Shown: positions 1 through 7,772 of the stretch, one piece after another
How positions within the stretch are numbered: position 1 is the first letter of the stretch
Layout: every line of letters starts with the position of its first letter
Origin: Mucidula mucida
Lineage: Eukaryota; Basidiomycota; Agaricomycetes; Agaricales; Physalacriaceae
DNA length: 17,611 nt
Reading direction: 5' to 3'
Assembly (NCBI GenBank): GCA_015501055.1
Contig: JADNYV010000709.1
Location: 1-17,611, forward strand
Program-made: the position numbers and the translations under genes
The notes under the pieces: generated by a model
What the model was told of the DNA's origin: nothing
What the model saw: only the letters and a program-made list of their open reading frames with translations
Databases searched by the model: none

Positions 1-221
1 TGGGTCAAGGGCGTGGAGTTATCCCTAGCGGAAACACGTATGGACAAGGAGTCCCAAACACAGACTTACTAGTATATAAGCAGTAGTATAGTATCATTGT
101 ACTTTAGTTCCGATCTCGTTTATACACCTGGCCTAGCCCAGTCTTATGAACACAAACACTTTCTTCCTTAGTTCTTGCTGTGGTACCTGGTTGAGTCTCG
201 TGGCTTAGTCAGTCGCTAACA
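1..221 (+). mobile_element. Long terminal repeat, 3' part, cut by the window edge
   Basis: This is the same repeat as 7344-7565 and, inverted, 12651-12872. It ends with GTCGCTAACA, giving the CA terminus of a TG...CA LTR. A TATATAAG box at 73-80 sits where an LTR promoter would be. Differences from the 7344-7565 copy are mostly transitions, several at CpG positions (for example ATGAACAC here against ACGAACGC there). The left part of the LTR lies outside the window. Unlike the other copies it is followed at once by a TGG-starting sequence, so it may be the 5' LTR of an element rather than a solo LTR. Confidence 0.85.
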
Positions 222-238
222 TGGTGGAGGCAGAAGCG
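222..238 (+). other. Primer-binding-site-like sequence after the LTR
   Basis: The 17 bases directly after the LTR terminus read TGGTGGAGGCAGAAGCG. A TGG directly at the LTR end is typical of a retrotransposon primer binding site, because it pairs with the CCA tail of a tRNA; here TGGTGG would pair with a tRNA ending CCACCA. The matching tRNA was not identified. No gag or pol frame follows, so any internal region is gone or unrecognisable. Confidence 0.4.
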
Positions 239-765
239 ATTCTGACCTCCCAAAATGGAAGGGCAGCGGTGGCGTGGCGGGATGCTAAGTTATATGTATA
301 TAACTGACGAGATTATAGTTGTATACATAGACTCGAAATGAACGGCATACACAATTTGTGCTCTCTTAGAATCGGGGTGCATTCTGCGTCAAGAGCCACC
401 GGGAGATTAGTGAACAATTCAAAGGGTCTAAATATAAGAGATGTTTGACATTGTACATGCGATGGCGGCCAGACAGGACTATCCCTGTATCACCTCGTGT
501 CTATGGTCCGCGTAACTAGTGAGGCTTGATAGGTTTAGCTGAGCAAAAAGGCTCGCTAACGCGCAAACGGATGCACATGTTCCAGAAAGCAAGTCTCTGG
601 GTCAAGTAATAATGAAGACATATGCGATGCACGCTCATAGAGATATGACCGTATTTTGGACTGCAAATTGTCTCAATGTGTCCGCAAATGGGTACGGTAC
701 ACAACTCTATCTACAATACATCTACAATACAATAGAGAGTGGGGCGGGGTAACTTTTAATTAGCT
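239..765. other. Stretch without recognisable genes
   Basis: No coding segment I can support on either strand. The short minus-strand frame at 516-704 has no recognisable motif. The only local structure is an 11-base tandem duplication, ATCTACAATAC, at 709-719 and 720-730. The start of this stretch may be decayed internal sequence of the LTR element on the left. Confidence 0.5.
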
Positions 766-792
766 AAGTAATGTTACTTAAGCAGACCGTGT

Positions 793-1033
793 GAGTTCCC
801 CGGTAATCCTCTAACCCGTGCTGCCGGATCGCGGGAATTCCCACCACGTGCCTCCATTGTCGCCGCGCCGGCCCGATTCGAGTCATTTTGCCTCTGCCCA
901 CTGTTCTGCCCGGTTGGCCACTGGCGAGTTCCCCGGTAATCCTCTAACCTGTGCTGCCGGATCGCGGGAATTCCCATCACGTGCCTCCATTGTCGCCGCA
1001 CCGGCCCGATTCGAGTCATTTTGCCTCTGCCCA
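793..1033 (+). repeat. Direct duplication of a 108-base unit
   Basis: Copies lie at 793-900 and 926-1033, offset by exactly 133 bases with a 25-base spacer. They begin GAGTTCCCCGGTAATCC and end CCTCTGCCCA. I see three differences (ACCCGTG/ACCTGTG, CCCACCACG/CCCATCACG, CCGCGCCGG/CCGCACCGG), all transitions and two of them at CpG. The unit is GC-rich, contains GGAATTCC-like and CACGTG motifs, and does not encode anything I recognise. The second copy stops exactly where Helitron protein homology starts. Confidence 0.9.
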
Positions 1034-4000
1034 TCTACCCTCATCACACTCTGGCAGTCCACGTGCTATGCATCAGCTCTACCAGGACTCTATGGCGATC
1101 TGTCGGGCATATCAAAAGCCTGACATCTTTCTTACCATGACGGCAAACCCCAATTGGCCTGAAATCCAAGATGCTTTGATAAAAGACGATAATGGGAATC
1201 CTGTGCAGACAGCAGCAGATCGACCTGATATCGTTGCACATGTCTTCGAGATCAAAAAGAACGCTCTTCTCAAAGAAGTGCGCGAAGGACTTTTTGGTCC
1301 AGTTCGAGCATTGGTTCATACAATCGAGTTTCAAAAGCGCGGCCTTCCTCACATGCATCTCCTCATCTTCCTCAGTCCCTCTCATAAAATACGTACACCT
1401 GCAGATGCAGATCGTTTATGTTGCGCTCAGATTCCGGACAAGGATTTGAATCCTGTGCTATACAATGTCGTGACGACTTGCATGAAACATGGACCATGTG
1501 ACCATCACTGCAAACCGGAGGGAGCTACTGCATGCCAAAAGAACTATCCAAAGGACTTTTGCAAAGTTACTACTTTTAGTGGTGATGGCTATCCCAAGTT
1601 GAAGCGTCCACGCAATGGTCCTACTTTCGAAGGTCCCATCAGGAATGGCGTCTCCTATACCTACACCAATCGCGATATTGTGCCATATAATCCCTATCTC
1701 CTTTGTCGCTATAGATGTCACATTAACGTGGAGGCATGCATTTCTGTGATGGCTGTGAAGTACATTCACAAGTACATCTACAAGGGCCACGACCGTACTA
1801 CGCTGGAGCTTAGCTCAAACCAAGATCGCGACGAAATTAAAGAGTACTTGGACTCCCGCTATGTGTCCGCCTGTGAAGCGTGCTGGAGAACATTCGAATT
1901 TGATATGCATAAAGAGGAACCCAATATCTATTGATTGGCTGTGCATCTACCCGGAGAGCAACGAATTTACTTCGAGGAGGATGAATCTCCTGCAGCAGTT
2001 ATTGAACGTGCTTCAGCTAAGGATACCACTTTAACAGGCTACTTTAAGCTGAACACAAGTGCACTGGGTCCTGATGCATCTAAATACATGTATCAGGATA
2101 TTCCTCAGCATTTTGTTTGGAACAAACGGCAAAAAGTATGGACAGCACGCCAACGGTCTGGCACAGCGATGGGTACCATTGGCCGCATGTATCAGGCATC
2201 TCCCACATCAAGCGAACACTTCTATCTACGATTGCTGTTAACAGTAGTCAAAGGAGCCACCAGCTTTCAACATCTACACACAGTTCATGGTACCCGTCAT
2301 CCTACATTCAAAGCAGCATGTGCAGCATTGGGACTTTTGGAGGATGATCGCGAGTGGATTCAATGCTTAGAGGAAGCATCTGTCATGTCAACTGGCTTTG
2401 TTTTACGAGCGCTTTTCGTATCCATGCTACTCAACTGCACCATTACAAAACCTGATGAATTGTGGATTCGCTTTCGTCACCATATCTGCGATGATCTTCA
2501 GCGTACATTGACGCGCATGGGAATTTTCAATGCTTCAGAGGATACAGTTTACGACTATGGCCTTTGGTTATTAAATGGACACTGTATCGACATCAAAGGA
2601 AAAGATCTTACCCACTTTGGCCTTCCACTTCCTCAGCAAAATTGGGGCGAACGTGTTCCTAATCCCCTCATTGCTGCTCAACGCAATTACGATGTTCCTA
2701 CACTCCAAGCAGAAGTAGCTGCTAATCAGGCCAGCTTCAATCCTGAACAACGCATCGTCTTCGATAAAGTTATGCAGTCAGTCACTCAGAAACAAGGAAA
2801 ATCATTCTTTGTGCATAGTGGCGGCGGTGGTGGAAAAACCTTTGTCTGCAATACCATCGCCAGTGCTGTTCGTGCCAATCTCTCTATTGCGTTATGTACC
2901 GCTTCTACAGGCATCGCTTCTCTGTTGCTTCATGGTGGCTCAACTGGACATCTGCGCTACAAAATTCCCATTCCTATCTTCGAGGACTCATTCTGTGATA
3001 TTGGACATCATACAGATACTGCCAAACTTCTATTGGAGGTCGATCTTATCATTTGGGATGAGATTCCAATGCAGCATTGTTGGGGCATAGAGGTAGTAGA
3101 GCGGACTTTGCGTCGTCTTCGAGCAAATCTTAATCCGGAAAACCCGAACAAGCTGTGGGGTGGCATTACAACTCTATTCGGAGGTTTGTCCTTTTCTTTA
3201 CCTTTTTAAATGTCAATTCTAACATTATATATAGGTGATTTTCGACAAACACTCCCAGTTATTCCTAAAGGGAGCCGTGAAGATGTTGTTGGAGCTTCTC
3301 TCTGTCGATCCCCTCTGTGGAGCACAATCGAAATCGTCCATCTCACTCAAAATATGCGTCTGGAGAATGCAGACCCTGCAAACGCTGCTTTTGCCCATTA
3401 GCTTCTTGACGTTGGCTGTGGAAAGGATGTCGATGCAAGCACACAAACTATAGAGCTTCCACCATCTATGCGCCTTGACACCAATTCCGTTGAAGGTCTT
3501 ATTAACTATGTCTATCCTGCTATTGATTCACATCATTGGCGGGAGAACGACTTCTTTCTTAACCGATCCATTTTATGCGCCAAGAATGACGACGTTCGCA
3601 AAATGAATACGAATATTCTGGCAAAGTTTTCTGGAGAAGCGCAGACCTACTTTGCATCCAACCGAGTTTTGGAGGACGAAAACACTATGCACTACCCTCC
3701 CGAAGTACTGGCCAGCTTTACTACTGCCGCTATTCCAGATTCTGAGTTAGTGCTGAAGAAGGGTGCTCCATTAATGTTGTTGGTGAATTTGGCACCAGCG
3801 GATGGACTCTGCAACGGAACCCGCATGCGTCTTTTGGATATGGGACATCGTGTTCTCAAGTGCCAGATCATGGGTGGCAAGCACAACGGCAATATTGTTC
3901 TCATTCCACGCATCAATAACATTCCCAAGGAGGTTGAATGTCCTATTCCTTTCATGCGTCGCCAGTTTCCAGTTCGATTGGCATTTGCTATGACGATCAA

Positions 4001-4199
4001 CAAGTCGCAAGGACAATCAGTTCAACATATTGGGTTGGATCTGCGGACTTCGGTGTTCTCTCATGGACAGTTGTATGTAGCATTGAGTCGATGCACATCA
4101 GCAGGTCATATCAAAGTTCTCTTCCCCGAGAATCAGGAAGCTGATAATCTTAGAACTAATAATATTGTGTATCCAGAAGTATTACGAGGCTTAGTATAA
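1034..4199 (+). pseudogene. Helitron Rep-helicase, 5'-truncated, with two in-frame stops
   Basis: Helitron transposase: a HUH endonuclease (Rep) fused to a PIF1-type helicase, acting in rolling-circle transposition. Homology starts at LPSSHSGSPRAMHQLYQDSM, the beginning of the Helitron N-like region, so the usual N-terminal part is missing. The HUH motif is HMH in GLPHMHLL (1350-1358). The catalytic tyrosines are in KYIHKYIYKG (Y at 1761 and 1773). The helicase has a Walker-A-like SGGGGGKT (2817-2840; Ser replaces the first Gly), DEIPM (motif II), GGDFRQTLPV (motif III, formed across the intron) and a C-terminal NKSQGQS...YVALSRC block. It ends naturally at NIVYPEVLRGLV. The frame is kept from 1034 to 4199 once a 51-base intron is removed, apart from TGA at 1932-1934 (family consensus has Arg, CGA to TGA) and TAG at 3399-3401 (consensus Trp, TGG to TAG). 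About 1,040 codons remain. A dead or dying element. Confidence 0.9.
3184..3234 (+). other. Intron in the Helitron 1 helicase
   Basis: GTTTGT...TATATAG, 51 bases, with a TTCTAAC branch-point-like sequence at about 3217-3223. Removing it joins TTCGGAG to GTGATTTTC and restores helicase motif III GGDFRQTLP in one frame. Without removal the frame hits a stop at 3207-3209. Confidence 0.85.
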
Positions 4200-4211
4200 A
4201 AAATATCTTAT

Positions 4212-4439
4212 TCACTGTTTGACAAAAAAAAGCGGGTTTGGGGCGCGCCCCAACAAGCTGGAATGACTGCCGGAGGCAGGATTGTAAGCTTGTTCTCCAA
4301 GTGTAACCAGAATATCATAGAGCCGTACATCGTTGCTGTTTTGTCTGACTTTCCGTTGGGCATCCTGAGCGCGCAATAATATCGAAAGCCTCTTCTCCAA
4401 ATGACGTCGACTCGCTGAATTCACAGCAACATGCGGCAC
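4212..4439 (-). CDS. Unidentified open frame, possible terminal exon of a lost gene
   Basis: A minus-strand frame with a charged, helix-like stretch (RRHLEKRLSILLRAQDAQRKVRQ) and a TGA stop at 4212-4214. A plausible 3' splice site, GAATTCAG, lies just before CGAGTCG at about 4416, so the coding part could be an exon running 4415 to 4212. The last 12 or so codons read through the palindrome at 4238-4253. If the Helitron ends at 4261, the original gene was cut there and this stop was acquired from the element. I do not recognise the family. It may equally be a chance frame. Confidence 0.3.
   Translation of the reverse strand: MPHVAVNSASRRHLEKRLSILLRAQDAQRKVRQNSNDVRLYDILVTLGEQAYNPASGSHSSLLGRAPNPLFFVKQ
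4238..4253. repeat. Perfect 16-base GC-rich palindrome, possible Helitron 3'-end hairpin
   Basis: TTGGGGCGCGCCCCAA lies 39 bases after the Rep-helicase stop codon. Helitrons normally carry a GC-rich hairpin a few bases before a CTRR terminus. Here CTGG at 4258-4261 is 4 bases downstream, but the next base is A rather than the T expected at a canonical Helitron insertion site. The palindrome is seen directly; its role as the terminus is inference. Confidence 0.5.
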
Positions 4440-4571
4440 ACAATGTAAACCTAAACCCTATCTCTAGAACCATTGTAGTATTGTGCGAAAACATTATAAA
4501 AGTACAACAATAACTTAGCGTCCGTCCGATACAATCAAATCGTCGCCGCCCACGCCTGGAGATCAATAGTG
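4440..4571. other. Short gap, no gene recognised
   Basis: This lies between the unidentified frame and the kinase fragment. It contains GTAAACCTAAACCCT (4445-4459), which resembles two telomere-type units but is too short to be a telomere tract. Nothing else was seen. Confidence 0.4.
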
Positions 4572-5338
4572 TCATTCCGTGCCATTTCTATCCATTTGAA
4601 TTGCTAACACGAGATGAGCGTCCAACACTACTTGATGAATGATCGCGCTTACACTTAATGTCCTGGGCATGCCTCTAAGCTCTGCGTTCTTATCAAGACA
4701 TGAGTCAACAAACTCTGCTGCCTTGGCGGGGAAGAGCCGAGTGCCGTCTGGAGTCACGTCCATCAACCGGGGAGCAGGCTCTTTGACAATTTGGTGCATG
4801 AGCTCGATGATGCTCATGATGAGTTTTGAGCCGTGCAAGGAGACACCGCGACTTTTCCGGCGGCTTACGGGCGATGTTGGTGCTGCGGGACGGAGATAGT
4901 CATTGTCGTTGCCTTCGTCATCTGAATATGAGTCGTTGAAAGGAAAGCGGCCGTGCGCGAGCTCAATGAGTGTTATGCCAAGGGACCACACGCTGGATTT
5001 GATTGTGTAATCACCGCCTTGGATTTGTTTGGGCTGGAACGAGGTGAGGGTGAGAGGGAGCGGGAGGATATGCAACGTACGCTCATGTATATGGAGGTCC
5101 CTACAAAGGAGTTCACGATCACATTTATGAGTTCCCCAGACACGCCAAAGTCGCATAGCTTGATGTCGCCAGACAAGTTGAGAAGGATATTGGACGGTTT
5201 GATGTCTAGTACGCAATGAGAGGGGATGAGATGAGGGTGAAAGAACGGTACCGCGATGAATAATTCGATGGACATCGTAGAGATAACTCAAGCCCTCAAG
5301 AACACAAAGCGCCACCTTGCCAACTGAGTTCGCATCAA
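4572..5338 (-). pseudogene. MAP kinase kinase (STE7/MEK family), C-lobe fragment
   Basis: Dual-specificity kinase that would phosphorylate a MAP kinase. Only the C-terminal lobe is present, in three exons read on the minus strand: about 5338-5252, 5205-5081 and 5033-4572. The introns are 5251-5206 (46 bases) and 5080-5034 (47 bases). Motifs are [12 protein letters not shown] (catalytic loop, split by the first intron), [31 protein letters not shown] and [17 protein letters not shown], then an acidic insert and the IIELMHQIVKEPAPRL region. The whole N-lobe (glycine loop, VAIK lysine) is missing. Key residues are altered. The family SPE after the activation loop reads SPK, the conserved Asp of the SDVWS motif is Ser, and the first activation-loop phosphosite (consensus Ser) is Val. 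The tail after RGMPRTLSV no longer matches the family. A 3' splice site, AACTCAG, at 5330-5324 may mean the first true exon base is 5323. Not a working kinase. Confidence 0.85.
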
Positions 5339-5405
5339 GTACGAAGATCAGTGGCTGTGATCCATTTGATTCTGTGTATCTTGTATCTTGCTGATTCCGT
5401 TGTAG

Positions 5406-5798
<393 letters not shown>

Positions 5799-5807
5799 CT
5801 TGGGAGA

Positions 5808-5825
5808 TGCCGACTGCCGTCGGCA
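5808..5825. repeat. Hairpin near the left end of the 8.7-kb insertion
   Basis: TGCCGAC-TGCC-GTCGGCA is a perfect 7-bp stem with a 4-base loop, 9 bases inside the left boundary. Subterminal hairpins are a Helitron feature, normally at the 3' end relative to Rep; here it lies on the Rep 5' side. Confidence 0.55.
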
Positions 5826-6394
5826 GAACCCTTTGCTGGACGGTGGGCGGAACACGGTAAGAGATACAAGTACATATTGTGGGTAATTTACACGTATTTA
5901 AGCAGTATATTTTTTTGCCTTCTTCGCTGATGATGCCTCGGGAAGTGATCTCGGGATTTTCCTTTTTTTGGGGGAAGCAGTTACGGCGGATGGGGCGGGA
6001 GGCAACAAGATCCTGATCTGCTCAATGTTTGCGGTGTACGTATCCACCTTTTTATTGGTTCCCTTCTTGCTTTTCGATTCATCGATAGTCCAATGACTGA
6101 GATTGAAGGCAATAAGAGTGGTGGCTCCTCTGAGCGCTGTTTTGTAGTCGGATGGCTTCAGCAAGTGGCCGCTCTTGTTGTACGCCGGCAATGGGACAAT
6201 ATCGTGTGTCTTTTTTCGCGTAAGGTCACAAGTGCCTCCGCGCCTTCATCGGTTGTCGATGGCCAGTTTTGCAGCAACCAAAGGTCAGCATCTCAAGAGC
6301 ACGATAAAACCGTTAACATGAGCGGAGGGTAGTGTAATGAAGCAACATACCGTCCATATTCTCTGATTCGGCGTCCGTCGTGTTGTCTTCATTA

Positions 6395-6456
6395 CGATTC
6401 TCGTCTTCATCATAATTCTCGTCTTTATCACGATTCTCGTCTTCATCACGACTCTC
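6395..6456 (-). repeat. 18-base tandem repeat encoding an acidic linker
   Basis: Units at 6395-6412, 6413-6430 and 6431-6448 plus a partial fourth copy. On the minus strand they encode DEDENR / DKDENY / DEDENR-type hexapeptides inside exon 3 of the accessory gene. Length variation here would stay in frame. Confidence 0.8.
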
Positions 6457-7035
6457 TTTTTTCTTACGACTCTATGTCATTGTTAGTTGACAGTAGATAG
6501 TCTATGGAATGAAACGGACTTGGAAGAGACCATGTTTGAATTTAAGCTTCTTACCGGTATCATCATGAATCCCTGTTTGTCTTTGAAGTGAGGTATTTCA
6601 GCCATCTTTTGGATCTGGTCTAGGACAGTCATAGCGAGGGACCAGTCTTTGGTAAACACAGAAGCGTGAGTGGATGCATCAGGTGCCACACCTATGAACA
6701 AGAGTTTTGTATCGACGATTGATTTGGTGTACGTTGTTCCTCCGCGCCATCCGCCATCTGGAGCGAGTCAAAAGCCGTCTTCAGCAATTTGTGCAACCAC
6801 AGTGAGTGTGGCCGGGCGCCAGGTAACAGTTTCTATCAGTTACAGTCAGACTGAATTTGCAGTTAAGGTTATAAAGGTTTACCGCTGTCTTTTTTCTTCC
6901 TTCTTGTTTCATCTGTCTCAATACCATTGACCAGAATAAGCACATTCTTGTCTTGTTCCCAGTGAACTTTTGTGGCGGGATTTACAGTCTGACCAACATA
7001 GAAGTGTTTGTTGTTTGCCAGGTATTGTAAGCAAA

Positions 7036-7565
7036 TGTTATGAATTGCCATATTTTCACATTTTCAAATCTTATCATATCTTATTGGGGGCTTGTCTTAT
7101 CAACCAATGGACTGTTTCATCATCTGTTTTGTCACTGATCATACTCCTTTTCATTACCGAAGCCATACTCATGTTGGACACACACCCAACACATGGATGA
7201 CATTATACATGCCAATACCTCATGGACTTCCCATTGTATACACACCACCGACATTTGTAGCACATATGGTTGTTTCAGTATTATTACTTACATGCAGTTA
7301 CCACTCGTATTTAATGGTTTCACGGACTAGTAGCATACAACACTGGGTCAAGGGCATGGAGTTAACCCTAGCGGAAACACGTATGGACAAGGAGTCCCAA
7401 ACACAGACTTACTAGTATATAAGCAGTAGCGTAGCATCATTATACTTTAGTTCCGATCTCATTTATACACCTGGCCTAGCCTAGTCTTACGAACGCAAAC
7501 ACTTTCTTCCTTAGTTCTTGCTGTGGTACCTGGTATAGTCTTGTGGCTATAGTCAGTCGCTAACA
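7036..7565 (+). mobile_element. Solo LTR with 5-base target duplication
   Basis: A 530-base sequence starting TGTTATGAAT and ending GTCGCTAACA. It is flanked by GCAAA (7031-7035) and GCGAA (7566-7570), a target duplication with one transition. A TATATAAG box sits at 7416-7423. Removing the LTR and one flank rejoins the accessory gene frame on the minus strand (GAT GTT CGC TTA CAA). No internal retrotransposon region is present, so it arose by LTR-LTR recombination. Same family as 1-221 and 12651-13182. Confidence 0.9.
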
Positions 7566-7673
7566 GCGAACATCTTTCAAGTCGTCAATGGTAATCATAG
7601 TGGTGGTGTGGGAAGAGTCTGCAACAGTTTGGGAGTTTTGTATAGCGAGATTACTGGTAATGGTGTTTGCCAT

Positions 7674-7772
7674 TGGTGACGAACATTATGGCACATGGGT
7701 GACGGGTGTATTATATGGGAACAGAGTGTGTGTGTTTGTAAGCAGAGACAATTTTCTTTGCAGCTTGTCATC
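7674..7772. promoter_or_regulatory. Divergent spacer between accessory gene and Rep-helicase
   Basis: The 99 bases between the two opposed start codons (ATG at 7673 on minus, 7773 on plus) must hold both core promoters if both starts are right. No clear TATA box was seen. It is GT-rich on the plus strand. The promoter role follows from gene arrangement only. Confidence 0.4.

Larger units (their letters stand above)
5898..7673 (-). pseudogene. Helitron-associated accessory protein of unknown function, interrupted and mutated
   Basis: I do not recognise a named domain; similar hypothetical proteins seem frequent in agaricomycetes, from memory only. Minus-strand structure: exon 1 from the ATG at 7673 to 6883, split by an LTR at 7565-7036; then exons 6832-6555, 6471-6351 and 6291-5898. 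The introns (6882-6833, 6554-6472, 6350-6292) are all GT-AG and in consistent phase. With the LTR and one copy of its target duplication removed, the frame runs IDDLKDVR then LQYLANNKHFYVGQ. Later landmarks are WRPATLTVVAQIAEDGF, WSLAMTVLDQIQKMAEIPHF, an acidic DEDENR repeat linker, DLWLLQNWPSTTDEGAEAL and a C-terminal lysine-rich tail with PKKRK and AKKAKK, which look like nuclear localisation signals. Damage: the LTR; TGA at 6770-6768 (probable Arg CGA); and a 2-base AC gain near 6205-6209 that shifts the frame. It is transcribed away from the Rep-helicase across a 99-base spacer. Confidence 0.7.

Noticed and set aside
516..704. Minus-strand 62-residue frame as a gene
   Set aside because: No motif, no homologous neighbour and no splice context; likely chance.
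951..1033. ATG at 951 as the start of the Helitron 1 protein
   Set aside because: Residues before LPSSHSGSPR are encoded by the 108-base repeat and do not resemble the Rep N-terminus; the same peptide start also occurs in the first repeat copy in another frame.
4445..4460. Telomere-like CCTAAACCCTA
   Set aside because: Less than three units, embedded in ordinary sequence; chance match is the simplest explanation.
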